Below, piece by piece: positions 10,625 through 22,570 of a DNA stretch of 64,000 nt (positions within the stretch are counted from its first letter, which is position 1; every line of letters begins with the position of its first letter). A program made the position numbers and the translations under genes. The notes under the pieces are model-generated. The model worked only from the letters and a program-made list of their open reading frames with translations. It searched no databases and was not told where the DNA came from. This DNA comes from Lucinisca nassula (lineage: Eukaryota > Mollusca > Bivalvia > Lucinida > Lucinidae). The DNA lies in assembly GCA_963580285.1 (NCBI GenBank), contig OY757026.1:62311396-62375395 (forward strand), written 5' to 3'.

Positions 10625-13416
10625 GTCTGTCAGTCTGTCATTCTGTCTGTCCGTCCGTAACCCGTTTGTGAAAATTGGTGATAGTGACTTAACCGCTTGG
10701 AATATTTAAACAAGTTTTGGCATACTGATAGATATCAATGAGATCTAACCAATGAACTTACGAAATATTACATTCCATTTAGTATAGCCTCGCCGAGGCG
10801 AAAAATGTGAAAATTTTCGAACATTTTTGAACTGCTTCTCCTCGGAAACCGTTGGGCCGATTGAAGTCAAATTTCATATGGAGCCTCTATGGGATGGGGG
10901 AAACCAAAATTTGCTCATGGGGTCAAGGTCACATGACCAAAATGGCCGCCAAGCCATATATGGTTTGTCTGTCTGTCCGTCCGTAACCCGTAAGTGAAAA
11001 TTGGTGATAGTGACTTAACCGCTTGGAATATTTAAACAATTTTTGGCATACTGATAGATATCAATGAGATCTAACCAATGAACTTGCGAAATATTACATT
11101 CCATTTAGTATAGCCTCGCCGAGGCGAAAAATGTGAAAATTTTCGAACTGCTTCTCCTCGGAAACCGTTGGGCCGATTGAAGTCAAATTTCATATGGAGC
11201 CTCTATGGGATAGGGAAACTAAAATTTGCTCATGGGGTCCAGGTCACATGACCAAAATGGCCGCCAAGCCATATATGGTAAAAACCCTTCAAAAATAGTC
11301 TTCTCCAGAACCACTGGGCAAATTTCCACGAAACTTGATAAATAGCATCTGGGATGTAGGCCTATCATAAATTGCTAAAATGGTGACCCTGGGTTGACCT
11401 TGACCTTCTTTGGGTCCGTCCGTAACCCGTTTGTGAAAATTGGTGATAGTGACTTAACCGCTTGGAATATTTAAACAATTTTTGGCATACTGATAGATAT
11501 CAATGAGATCTAACCAATGAACTTACGAAATATTACATTCCATTTAGTATAGCCTCGCCGAGGCGAAAAATGTGAAAATTTTCGAACATTTTTTAACTGC
11601 TTCTCCTCGGAAACCGTTGGGCCGATTGAAGTCAAATTTCATATGGAGCCTCTATGGGATGGGGGAAACCAAAATTTGCTCATGGGGTCAAGGTCACATG
11701 ACCAAAATGGCCGCCAAGCCATATATGGTTTGTCTGTCTGTCCGTCCGTAACCCGTAAGTGAAAATTGGTGATAGTGACTTAACCGCTTGGAATATTTAA
11801 ACAATTTTTGGCATACTGATAGATATCAATGAGATCTAACCAATGAACTTGCGAAATATCACATTCCATTTAGTATAGCCTCGCCGAGGCGAAAAATGTG
11901 AAAATTTTCGAACTGCTTCTCCTCGGAAACCGTTGGGCCGATTGAAGTCAAATTTCATATGGAGCCTCTATGGGATAGGGAAACCAAAACTTGCTCATGG
12001 GGTCCAGGTCACATGACCAAAATGGCCGCCAAGCCATATATGGTAAAAACCCTTCAAAAATAGTCTTCTCCAGAACCACTGGGCAAATTTCCACGAAACT
12101 TGATAAATAGCATCTGGGATGTAGGCCTATCATAAATTGCTAAAATGGTGACCCTGGGTTGACCTTGACCTTCTTTGGGTCCGTCCGTAACCCGTTTGTG
12201 AAAATTGGTGATGTTGACTTAACCGCTTGGAATATTTAAACAATGTTTGGCATACTGATAGATATCAATGAGATCTAACCAATGAACTTACGAAATATTA
12301 CATTCCATTTAGTATAGCCTCGCCGAGGCGAAAAATGTGAAATTTTTCGAACATTTTTGAACTGCTTCTCCTCGGAAACCGTTGGGCCGATTGAAGTCAA
12401 ATTTCATATGGAGCCTCTATGGGATGGGGGAAACCAAACTTTGCTCATGGGATCAAGGTCACATGACCAAAATGGCCGCCAAGCCATATATGGTTTGTCT
12501 GTCTGTCCGTCCGTAACCCGTTTGTGAAAATTGGTGATAGTGACTTAACCGCTTGGAATATTTAAACAATTTTTGGCATACTGATAGATATCAATGAGAT
12601 CTAACCAATGAACTTGCGAAATGTTACATTCCATTTAGTATAGCTTCGCCGAGGCGAAAAATGTGAAAATTTTCGAACTGCTTCTCCTCGGAAACCGTTG
12701 GGCCGATTGAAATCAAATTTCATATGGAGCCTCTATGGGATGGGGAAAACCAAAAATTGCTCATGGGGTCCAGGACACATGACCAAAATGGCCGCCAAGC
12801 CATATATGGTCTGTCTATCTGTCCGTCCGTAACCCGTTTGTGAAAATTGGTGATAGTGACTTAACCGCTTGGAATATTTAAACAATTTTTGGCATACTGA
12901 TAAATATCAATGAGATCTTATCAATGAACTTGCGAAATATTACATTCCATTTAGTACAGCCTCGCCGAGGCGAAAAATGTGAACATTTTCGAACTGCTTC
13001 TCCTCGGAAATCGTTTGGCCGATTGAAATCAAATTTCATATGGAGCCTCTACGGGATGGGTGAAACCAAAATTCCCTCATGGGGTCCAGGTCACATGACC
13101 AAAATGGCCGCCAAGCAATATTTGGTAAAAACCCTTCAAAAATAGTCTTCTCCAGAACCACTGTGCAGATTTCCACGAAACTCCACGTCAAACTTTGACA
13201 CATATGCTTTTGTGTTGGATTTTATCCTGCAAACGATTCAGAATACAGTACTAAAGTATAAGATATATTTTTGCTCCTTACGATAAGGCGCATTTATTGG
13301 GGGAACCGTTTTATGTCCAGGTCACATGACCAAAATGGCCGCCTTACCCATATATGGTAACATTCATAAAGCTAAAAGCATCCGGCGGGTCGTGCACTTC
13401 AGCTGAAGCACTGGTT
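10521..13416 (+). mobile_element. Helentron-like non-autonomous element E2
   Basis: Same termini as E1 in opposite orientation. A hairpin (accgactgaagtcggt) follows the 5' end and a short TCATTCTG-type tract leads into the core. Units begin at 10651, 10977, 11416, 11742, 12181, 12507 and 12823, so spacings alternate 326, 439, 326, 439, 326, 316. Long units carry an extra ~110-bp block (tcttctccagaaccac). Each unit has the palindrome CTCGCCGAG. Non-coding; the small reading frames repeat only because the units repeat. Confidence 0.75.
10651..12945 (+). repeat. Higher-order tandem repeat, 765-bp period (326+439)
   Basis: Two unit types, one with a 12-bp insertion near the middle (gaacatttttga) and one with the ~110-bp block, alternate so that the combined period is exactly 765 bp twice in succession (10651 to 11416 to 12181). 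The array then decays to single units. Confidence 0.85.
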
Positions 13417-13892
13417 GGTCATAATAATACAATAAAAATACACTTTTAGAAAATCTTGTACCCTGATATTGCAACTGATTTTAGTATAAACATAGACATG
13501 AACACATATCTAGCAATGAAAAAAAATGTTACCGGTTTCTGATTTTTTTAAGTTTGTTTGCTATATAGAGGATATATATGGCCTATTTTATGTGCAATAT
13601 CTTGAGGTGACAAGATCAGAAACACATCTAACACTTAGGTTAAAGATCTTACTTTTTATAAATTTTCATGAAAAATTGAAGAAAGTTTGAAAATAAATTT
13701 ATCAGTAAAATTATAACACATAGACACATTTACATTTATTGTATTAGATTAATCCTTATAGAGTTCTGTTGCCAATCAAAGCAACAGAATTTGAAAACAA
13801 TCAAGTTTGTTGATTTAAGAACGAAAAGTTCACAAGTATGTATGAACTCAACAGGGGATTACCTCAGGAAGCTCTCCTGAGACAAATAGTAA
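13417..13892. other. Spacer between E2 and E3
   Basis: AT-rich, no feature seen; part of the 9.2-kb insertion. Confidence 0.5.
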
Positions 13893-15529
13893 TTGCACGA
13901 CCCGCAGAAAAAGTGACCGACTGAAGTCGGTTGATTTCTAAGAGTGCCCTAAAATCACCATGTCATTCTGTCATTCTGTCAGTCTGTCTGTCCGTCCGTA
14001 ATCCGTTTGTGAAAATTGGTGATAGTGACTTAACCTCTTGGAATATTTAAACAATTTTTGGCATACTGATAGATATCAATGAGATCTAACCAATGAACTT
14101 GCGAAATATTACATTCCATTTAGTATAGCCTCGCCGAGGCGAAAAATGTGAAAATATTCGAACTGCTTGTCCTCGGAAACGGTTGGGCCGATTGAAGTCA
14201 AATTTCATATGGAGCCTCTATGGGATGGGGGAAACCAAAATTTGCTCATGGGGTCCAGGTCACATGACCAAAATGGCCGCCAAGCCATATATGGTAAAAA
14301 CCCTTCAAAAATAGTCTTCTCCAGAACCACTGGGCAGATTTCCACGAAACTTGATAAATAGCATCTGGGACGTAGGCCCATCATAAATTGCTAAAATGGT
14401 GACCCTGGGTTGACCTTGACCTTCTTTGTGCCTAGGTCAAACTTTGACACATATGCTTTTGTTGGAATATTTAAACAATTTTTGGCATACTGATAGATAT
14501 CAATGAGATCTAACCAATGAACTTGCGAAATATTACATTCCATTTAGTATAGCCTCGCCGAGGCGAAAAATGTGAAAATTTTCGAACTGCTTCTCCTCGG
14601 AAATCGTTGGGCAGATTGAAGTCAAATTTCATATGGAGCCTCTATGGGATGGGTGAAACCAAAATTTGCTCATGGGGTCCAGGTCACATGACCAAAAGGG
14701 CCGCCAAGCCATATATGGTAAAAACCCTTCAAAAATAGTCTTCTCCAGAACCACTGGGCAGATTTCCACGAAACTTGACAAATAGCATCTGGGACGTAGG
14801 CCCATCATAAATTGCTAAAATGGTGACCCTGGGTTGACCATGACCTTCTCTGTGCCTAGGTCAAGTTTTGACACATATGCTTTTGTTGGAATATTTAAAC
14901 AATTTTTGGCATACTGATAGATATCAATGAGATCTAACCAATGAACTTGCGAAATATTACATTCCATTTAGTATAGCCTCGCCGAGGCGAAAAATGTGAA
15001 CATTTTCGAACTGCTTCTCCTCGGAAACCGTTGGGCCGATTGAAGTCAAATTTCATATGGAGCCTCTATGGGATGGGGGAAACCAAAAATTGCTCATTAG
15101 GTCCAGGTCACATGACCAAAATGGCCGCCAAACCATATATGGTAAAAACCCTTCAAAAATAGTGTTCTCCAGAATCACTGGGCAGATTTCCACGAAACTT
15201 GATAAATAGCATCTGGGACGTAGGTCCATCATAAATTGCTAAAATAGTGACCCTGGGTTGACCTTGACCTTCCTTGTGCCTAGGTCAAACTTTGACACAT
15301 AGGCTTTAGTATTGGTAAAGTGAGAATGCATTTTATCCTGCAAACGATTCATAATACAGTACTTAAGTATAAGATATATTTTTGCTCCTTACGATAAGGC
15401 GCATTTATTGGGGGAACCATTTTAGGTCCAGGTCACATTACCAAAATGGCAGCCATATATATATATATGGTAACACTCATAAAGCTAAAAGCATCCGGCG
15501 GGTCGTGCACATCAGCTGAAGCACTGGTT
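13893..15529 (+). mobile_element. Helentron-like non-autonomous element E3
   Basis: Same ends as E2 (TTGCACGACCCGC to the 3' palindrome and CACTGGTT, with one base changed in the palindrome). The core differs: repeats of about 424 bp (the same join recurs at 14461 and 14885), each starting inside the E2-type unit at gttggaatattt. It is a separate subfamily in the same orientation as E2. Confidence 0.75.
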
Positions 15530-15635
15530 TATCAAATGAAACAATGTTATATATATAGTTGATAGACCTCAAGTAAACAATCACTGAAGTTTCAAGAAAA
15601 TCTGCGCGTGGGCAGATTTGGAACTCCCCCTTTGA

Positions 15636-16242
15636 TGACTGAAGAATACGTGTTTGGAGGCGAGATTGAGAGAGAATGGACTCTGCTATCGTCATTCAGC
15701 ATGACCGTTTTGGAGGCTGCAGCATTATGGTTTGGGGCGGAATTCGCATCGGGCTAAAACAGAGTTTGTGACTGTTCAGGGAAACTTCAATGCCGTTCGA
15801 TACGGTGATGAAATTGTTCGGCCTGTGTTACTGCTTTTCTTACCCCAAGGACACGCCACGATTTTTCACCAGGATAGCGAACGCCTCCATGTTACACGTC
15901 ATGCACTGCACTTTTTTGCAGGCAAATAATGTAAATATGTTAGGCTGGCCAGCAAGACCACCGGATCATTGGCCTATTTTGCAACCCTTAGACCATCTGG
16001 GAAGACGTATCAGAGCGAGAAATTACGTAAGCAACGTAAGTTACCTTTAACATGCTTTTCATGAGGAATGGAATCGCTTACCCATGGATGTGGTTCGGGC
16101 ATGAGAATCGGTGTGGGGCTATTATGGACCCTGATGGTGGGAATTCCATAACCCTGCTAATTGGCGTGAGTTTTTGTTTGACACCCCGACGTTGATTGAC
16201 TCTATGCAGCGGGTTTATCTTGGGCTTTGTTTTAAATAAAAT
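15636..16242 (+). pseudogene. Tc1-like transposase, C-terminal half
   Basis: Continues the 5968-6415 gene: RIRVWRRD, IQHDRFGGCSIMVWGGI, the second catalytic Asp in ATIFHQDSERLHVTRHA, and the late block GWPARPPDHWPI. In active relatives the last block reads SPIEHLWD; here the third acidic residue appears as Gln (ILQPLDHLGRR). Stops and frameshifts are present. Its junction with the first half lies in a TTTGA repeated on both sides of the insertion. Confidence 0.85.
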
Positions 16243-16442
16243 TTAATAATTTTCATAGCCAGTACATTAAATATTATTGTGTAAAGATTCGGTTCTATTT
16301 GAGATCCAGACAAGAGCGAAATGAGCGGTAATAAAAAAATGTTAAACTTATTTCCCTTAGTATATGAAATTGTTGGACCATGTATGTCACTTTGAGCTCA
16401 CCTGTCACGTAAAGATGAGGTGATCTTTTCGGATGATTTTTT

Positions 16443-16550
16443 TGTATGTATGTATGTATGTATGTATGTATGTATGTATGTATGTATGTATGTATGTATG
16501 TATGTATGTATGTATGTATGTATGTATGTATGTATGTATGTATGTATGTA
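16443..16550. repeat. (TGTA)27 microsatellite
   Basis: Perfect 108-bp tetranucleotide run. It creates artificial Tyr/Val/Cys/Met reading frames on both strands. Confidence 0.98.
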
Positions 16551-16649
16551 CAGAACAAATGCAATATCCCTACCCCTAACAACTTTTTGTGCCCGTGGAT
16601 ATGAATTGATTATGCGTTTTAAAAATAATAATAAAAAAAAAACGTTTCT

Positions 16650-16728
16650 CGATTGGGATTTGAACTCACAACCCTTGGAATCAGAGACTAAGCTGTATCC
16701 ATTACACTACAGAGGTTGCAATTAAACT
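16650..16728 (-). repeat. tRNA-like sequence, probable SINE head
   Basis: Minus strand shows an A-box-like TAGTGTAATGGATA and a B-box-like GAGTTCAAATC about 30 nt later. The cloverleaf is not convincing and no tail is clear. Confidence 0.4.
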
Positions 16729-17369
16729 GACCATTATTTTACTTAAATAAATTAACATAGGGAAATAAGTAATGTAATACAGAGGGAATAGTTAACAGTG
16801 GCCTCTAGAGTGTTAACAAGGTTTTTCTATTTTCTATAATTTGACCTACTGACCTACTTTTTGACCCGACATGACCTATATTTGAACTTGACTGAGATAT
16901 TGTCAGGGTGATCATTCTGAGCAAGATTGAGGATGATTGAACCAAAATTGTGGCCTCTAGAGTGTTAACAAGGTTTTTACACGATTTGATCTTGACCAGA
17001 CATGACCCATATTCGAACTTAACCTAGATATTGTCAAGATGATCATTCTGAGCAAGTCTGATGATGATTGGACAAAATTTGTGGCTTCCAGGGTGTTAAC
17101 AAGGTTTTTCTATGATTTGACATTTTGACCTAGTTTCTGACCCGACGGGACCCATATTTAAATATGACCGAGATATTCTGATGATGCTCATTCTGACTAA
17201 GTTTGATCATGATTGGACTAATGCTCTGGCCTCTAGAGTGTTTACAAGACAAGTTTACGCACGACGCACGTTTCACGACGCACGACGACGCTGGAAATCT
17301 CACAGTCACAAAAGCTCCACATGACCTACGGTCAGGTTAGCTAAAATATAGAAATAGCTGCCCAGGAAA

Positions 17370-18200
17370 AGCCACAGACAAAGATTACAGCCTACCAATG
17401 GCACCAAGAGGAAGAGTAACTAACAATGAGGAAACCGTAAACGGAAACTAAAACGAATCGCAAACAGCACAACAACCAGTTCGCTCTTCCCCAAAAGGAG
17501 TGATCAAGGTGCAACAGGCACAATTAATGAAAATTAAGTAAATAATGATAAAATGAAAATTCACAACCATAAGCACAAACGACATGAAGAGATCCGTCGA
17601 AAATACCGGGGGAAGTGAGTCCAAGTTAAACGTGGTCCCAACATTCGCCCTCATCTTCTGTCGCGGTTTACACTATTTCGCTGACTGTTTATCTTAAATA
17701 GCGGTCTCCTAGCTCACCAATGTGTCAACACGGGTAATAATTAAACTCAACGAAAAGGCTGTGATGCAGTTAGGATGAGGACTCGACAGTTAAAAACACG
17801 TTGAGACCACTGGAGTGTCGACAATACTTGCGAAATAGAAGACCACCAGTTGAAAACCAGAGAGCCAGAAAACAGACAAATGTCCAGCCTCAACAAGACA
17901 AATCTTAGCTTTATGTTTGGATTATCGCATATTTGTAACCCCGACCCATCGGCGTGCCCGAGTTAAGCACAATGATACACACTTCGCATTACATCTACCG
18001 TATAGGCAAGAAACTTTCGATTTCCCTACGAATTCTCGAATCACTATTAATTTCAGTTTCTGCCAAGCATCGCTACAAAAGTGACCTTAATTGGAAATTA
18101 TATCTAGAAATCAATTCAAAGTGTCCACGATAAAATTTAGAAATAGTTTTCAGCAGTTTATGCCCTTGTTAAAGTTTGGCAGTTAAACTTTCATTACGAC
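17370..18200 (-). mobile_element. Divergent, old Penelope-like copy (tentative)
   Basis: Several short blocks match the PLE 3' UTR and RT end in the right order (gatgaggactcgacag near 17775, gacccatcggcgtgc near 17943, agtttatg near 18155), but the sequence between is far diverged. It may be an older subfamily. Confidence 0.4.
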
Positions 18201-18510
18201 CTTTGAAATAGACACCATAAGAAGTGAGGAGAACATCGTCTAAAATTAGCAGTGTAGTTAGTATACTTTCTTTGAAAAGTTGGCCTATGGTAGCTGTCCG
18301 AACCTGCTGATCAACTCAATACTTTGAAAGGTACTTGCTGTATTCTATGTTCTTTATGCCTGTATTCGAGATTTTCTCTTTTGTCTCAATCAGCCGAAAT
18401 TAATATTTTTCTTAAATAATTTGTAAACCCTGGATGAAGATTTAGTTCCACAATATGTAGAAAAAATATATAAATCCCCAAATGGTTATATCTGTTGGCC
18501 GTTCTGAACA

Positions 18511-18750
18511 GGAGTGAAGGCAATGATCAGGAACCAATACACTTACCTCACACCTCCCATCCAAGAGACAAAATGGAAAGAAACACTAACATAAAACATC
18601 ATCACTATATTTAAAACGCCACTAGCGGAAAAACAATAAGGACCGTTACTTTCCAACAAAATGGCCACACGGCTATCCCAAATAAAAGATATTAGCAAAA
18701 CATAGCAAGACGAACTCTTAACGATAATAAACCACAATAGCAGAACCGCC
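18511..18750 (-). mobile_element. Penelope-like 3' UTR fragment P2a
   Basis: The last ~240 bp of the PLE 3' UTR on the minus strand, abutting the opposite-orientation fragment P2b. Confidence 0.75.
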
Positions 18751-19248
18751 CATCGGAGTCTATCTGTTGGTTTTCTTTTGCTCCAGCATTTCAGTGTTTT
18801 TTTTTACTGTCGAGTCCTCACCGTTGTCTCACCTATGTGGTTGTTTGGTGTTTGTGTTGCACTTTTGCACTGATGAGTTAGGAGGCCTTCATGCGAACTG
18901 AACAAAGTATTTGTCTAAATCGAGAAGTAAGGGGAAGGATTTCGGTCAAGTAAAATCAATTTAAGCTCATCAGTGGATTTCGTGTCACTGTCCGTTCCAT
19001 GGCGGCTCTTCTGTCGTGGTTAATTTTTGTTATGGCTTGTGTTTTGGTGTGTGTATCGATTATATTGTTTTGTTTTTGATTGCAATAGCCATTTTGTGGC
19101 AAAGTAACTGTCAGTATGCTTTCCGCTATTGCTGTTTCCATTAGGGTCTAGTTGTTTCATGTTTATGCTTCTGTCCCTTTGGTGTCTCTGATGGGAACTG
19201 TGGGTTAATTGTATTGATTCCTGACCATTGCCTTCACTTCTGTTTTGG
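18751..19248 (+). mobile_element. Penelope-like 3' UTR fragment P2b
   Basis: About 500 bp of PLE 3' UTR on the plus strand from catcggagtcta to the cttct 3' end, diverged from the other copies. It is arranged back to back with P2a so both 3' ends face outward. Confidence 0.75.
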
Positions 19249-19309
19249 TACGTCAAGTTCAAAGATTTGACTGGGAGACTTTATCTTTTTACGTGGCCAC
19301 AATTCTAAG

Positions 19310-19566
19310 TGCTGATTATTTTATGTGATCGCTTGCTACGTGAATATTTTCATGATTAGTCCTGGTTCATAGAATTTTGTTATTTTGTTATCTTTTAAAA
19401 CATTGTTATCACTTCGTCGCTGATAGGAGATTGGTGATTGTGCTGATTATTCTATGTGATCGGTTGCTACCTGCATGTTTTCATGATAAGTCCTGGTTTA
19501 TACATTTTTGTTATTTTGTTATCTTTTATAAGATTGTTATCACTTCGCCGCTGATAGGAGATTGGC
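19310..19566 (+). repeat. Tandem duplication, ~130-bp unit
   Basis: 19310-19440 and 19441-19566 are near copies (tgctgattatt to gataggagattgg). 19567-20165 contains nothing I recognise. Confidence 0.85.
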
Positions 19567-20165
19567 GCCCAGTTATCCAAAGCAGCTTAACAAGCTCGTT
19601 AGCGGTCAAATTGTCAACTTCCTCGCAAGTACAATATCTAGTACTCTGGTTTTTTGGCTAAAAATGTGAGTAGCTACTCACATTTGTTTTCATAAAGATT
19701 ATAATTAAGCATATTTTATATGAAAAGTTTTGACATCACATTTACTAACAACATCGTGTGTTTTGAAGAACTGGCCCCTGGTTGTTTAGCTATGTGTTAT
19801 GTATGTTCTTTATTATTTGCACTTCCTCTTAATGTCTTTTGCAGCCTGTATTCTTCACGGTTTTCGTACTTTATGGACATCTTTATTCGTAGTTTTCATT
19901 TAAAATATATCGGAAATAATACAAATATATGTAATAGAGTTACTGAAACGCTAATTGAAGTTTGAAAAGCTTAGGGTCACGAGCTTCCTTTCGTCCGTGA
20001 CCCGATGTTGGTCATACATGAATGAACGTTAAGATGTTTTCTTTTTATTTCTTAGGCGATAACTCAGTTCAGCGCATATAAGATCTGTTCAGCCCCTGCA
20101 TTGCGCTCAGGGCCGTGTATTGCTGCAATAGATGGGTTAACAATATTCTGTCTTTACATTTTCTG

Positions 20166-20375
20166 TGATTAAATATGTTCTAGAAAGTGTTATCCTTTGG
20201 AAGCAAGGAATAAACCACAAAACTGGAAAATATGGAGTGTACATGTTTTCTGGGCCAGACTAGCTAGTTTCGACTATTTAGCCCCATCAGTGACCCTCAA
20301 ATATTTTCAAATTTCCACAATGGAATCAATGATCCCAAAGGAGAAGAAAATATAAACTACACTTAATATAAACCA
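20166..20375 (-). mobile_element. Hammerhead-ribozyme repeat, copy R5, mutated ribozyme
   Basis: Minus-strand copy of the second subfamily (ccaaaggataac tail, tgattccattgtgg body). Ribozyme at 20252-20296 on the minus strand: helices I-III can form, but the core reads CTGATGG instead of CTGATGA, so it should be inactive. Confidence 0.75.
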
Positions 20376-20954
20376 GCAACTATATCATAACTCTAAACGC
20401 TATGTCACGTACCCAATTTTGGCATCTTTTGCTTTATACTCATGTAAATACCTGAAGTTGAAGCTTACAGAATAGTGATACACAAGAAAAAAGCCTTCTG
20501 TCAGATGGATTTCAACTTAGAGATGTTTCAGATAGGAATTCTTTAGGCGGACATTTAGTCAGCATAGTTGAGCTTCATCAGACTATCTGCTTCATACTAT
20601 TGGTGCCAGAAATGGTTTGGACCAGCCTATGCATCCACACTGCCTGACTGCCTGACTGGAATATTTACCGTTTGCATTGTTTTTTTTTTTGTTTTTTTTT
20701 TATTTGTTTTACGACCCTTTCAAGATTATTTCACTCATATCGAGTCGATCGTTAATCGGCTTTTAATCGGCTTGACATATTTTCATGAAACTCCACACGA
20801 ATGTCGACAACCATGAGACGACGTGCAGAACACATGAACCATAACTCTTGCTTTCCTACTTTCAGAGTTATTGCCCTTTGAATCTTGAAAATGGCCATTC
20901 TATGGAATATGGCCTGTATATGCAAAGAAGCTTTTGACATTGCTATTTTCAGCT
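20376..20954. other. No recognised feature
   Basis: Includes a T-rich tract near 20680. No coding or repeat assignment. Confidence 0.45.
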
Positions 20955-21215
20955 GAGGTGATGGCACTGGCCGGGGGTATACGTGCCCCACTGGAAATTT
21001 TGTCTAGTTTTGCATGCATGTATACATGCGTAAGTCTGCATGCATGCATGAGCATGTGCATGCATTTGTTTGCATAAGAGTACCCGGAGAAAACCCGGCT
21101 GAACTTCCGTTGCAGAACTTGGCGTCTCATATGTGACCCGAGCGAGGCTGGAACCACAGCGGTGAGAGACCTTATGATCAAGAGTCAGCGCTCTTAACCA
21201 CTAGGTCACGGAGGC
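20955..21215 (-). mobile_element. tRNA-derived SINE, different family
   Basis: The minus-strand head reads GGCCTCCGTGACCTAGTGG then GGTTCCAGCCT (A- and B-box-like). The body has a CATGCATG-rich stretch. Differs from S1 after the head. Confidence 0.6.
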
Positions 21216-21614
21216 CCGTTTACTGTCTGCATTGAGCTCCATTGTTCCATGAAAAAATAACAATGACTACAGCCAAGCTCAACCTGTGTTTGTGGTTGCG
21301 GTAGAATTAAAACCAGCAGCAACGAAGGGAAATTTCGCTACAAAATTATCGCAATAACACTTCCGATTATGCCCAACACTGTTTAATGCGCTAAAGGGAA
21401 CTTTTTCTATTTAACTACAATACCTTTTCTGATATTTCTCCATTCCTCTCGATATTTATTCTGGGAACCAAGCTGTTTTCCATCACACCAAGCGAGGTAT
21501 ACAATGACCATCATTAAGACAACCCACCAGACAGGATATTTATACATCTCCCCCTGAAATATGTTTTGAGATATACGGTACTTCATATATGTTCTATAAA
21601 AGGGTAATCATTTC
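21216..21614. other. No recognised feature
   Basis: Nothing supported. Confidence 0.4.
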
Positions 21615-21722
21615 GAAGGTATAAAATGGTAATCCTTTGGAAGCAAGAACCACAGAATGGAACTGAAGATGGTAACCTTTGTTTCCTAGCCAGAGTAGGC
21701 TAGTTTCGACCAATTAGACCTT
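21615..21722 (-). mobile_element. Ribozyme-repeat tail R6, truncated within helix II
   Basis: Minus-strand tail of the ribozyme repeat including the GAAAC and helix III part but not CTGATGA. It joins directly to PLE copy P3 at about 21722. Confidence 0.7.
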
Positions 21723-22383
21723 ATACGACAGACTGCATGCATGGTAGTTAACCCAATCACGGTTGACAACTTTGCTTCCCTCTTTAATTGCACGCCGGTT
21801 GGTCAGGCCTCAGCTTCTATGACGGTGTCAACGTAAAGACTTATGTTGGTTGGTACCTGATGCTCTGTCTCTTGTCCGGCCCATCGGAGTCTAACTGTTG
21901 GTTTTCTTTTGCTCCAGCAATTCTGTTGTTTCTTGCTGTCGAGTCCTCATCGTTGTTTCCTCTCCGTGGTTGTTTGATTTTTGTGTTCACGGAGATGTTG
22001 CACTGATGAGTAAGAAGGTCTTCATGCGGACTGAACAAATTATTTGTCTTAATCGCGACGGAAGTAAGGGCTAGGATTGTGGCCACGTAAAATCAACTTA
22101 AGCCCCCCAGTGGAATTCTTTGTCGCTGACCGTTCCAAGGTGGTTCTTCTGTCGCGGTTTATTTTTGTTATGGTTTGTCTTTTGGTGTTTGTGTCGCTTA
22201 AATTTTATATTTTGGATAGCCTGGCCATTTTGTGGGAAAGTAACTGTCCTTTTGGCTCTCCGCTGTTGGTGTTTCCGTTGGGGTCTGTTGCTTCGTGTTT
22301 GTGTTTCTTTCCTTTTGGTGTCTCTGATGGGAGCTGTGGGTTAATTGTATCGATTCCAGATCATTGCCTCTACATCTATTTAT
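21723..22383 (+). mobile_element. Penelope-like copy P3 (end of RT plus 3' UTR)
   Basis: Starts at tatacgacagactgcatg, coding the last ~40 RT residues, then the full-length 3' UTR. Diverged from P7/P10. Ends where an S2 SINE fragment resumes (aagcatgaacgg). Confidence 0.85.
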
Positions 22384-22540
22384 AAGCATGAACGGTCGGA
22401 CTCCGACCGCTTTGCCTGGGCAGGCTTAGAGTCAGAGTCTCTATACGGTTTACCAGTCCTCGTGTGCTGTCGGTTTTATCTCTGCGCGGAGACATCATGC
22501 AGCCCATATATTTCTTGAAGCCCCGATAGGCGGTTTCGAC
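22384..22540 (-). mobile_element. S2 SINE-like fragment
   Basis: Matches the head half of the S2 family (ggtttaccagt, catcatgcagccc, tatttcttgaagccccg). Confidence 0.75.
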
Positions 22541-22570
22541 AGGTGGGCAGAGTGGAGGTGGTAACCAGAC

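Larger units (their letters stand above)
6416..15630. mobile_element. 9.2-kb insertion with inverted ends inside the Tc1-like gene
   Basis: Left end AAGGGGGAGTTCC (6416-6428) and right end GGAACTCCCCC (15620-15630) are inverted, with a second inverted block ctgcccacgc at about 6456 and 15606. TTTGA flanks both sides (6411-6415, 15631-15635). Inside are PLE copy P1 (with E1 nested in it), E2 and E3. Removing these leaves about 1.9 kb without coding capacity, so it looks like a non-autonomous DNA element that served as landing ground for others. Superfamily unknown. Confidence 0.65.
16395..17342 (+). mobile_element. Minisatellite-type element with AGCTCACCTG ends
   Basis: Begins AGCTCACCTG and ends CAGGTTAGCT, inverted with one mismatch. 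The core holds about four degraded repeats (gtggcctctagagtg at 16799, 16950, 17081 and 17226) mixed with gacctac/gacccgacatgacc blocks. It contains the (TGTA)n tract and a minus-strand tRNA-like stretch. It is related to 44459-46262. Confidence 0.6.

Noticed and set aside
10600..13000. CRISPR-like regular repeats
   Set aside because: Units are hundreds of bp long and contiguous, without spacers; the context is eukaryotic transposons.
8157..14361. Repeated ~61-73-residue frames in E1-E3
   Set aside because: Non-coding tandem-repeat core; frames are broken at random between units.
16295..16725. Open frames through the (TGTA)n tract
   Set aside because: Translation of a microsatellite; no protein similarity.
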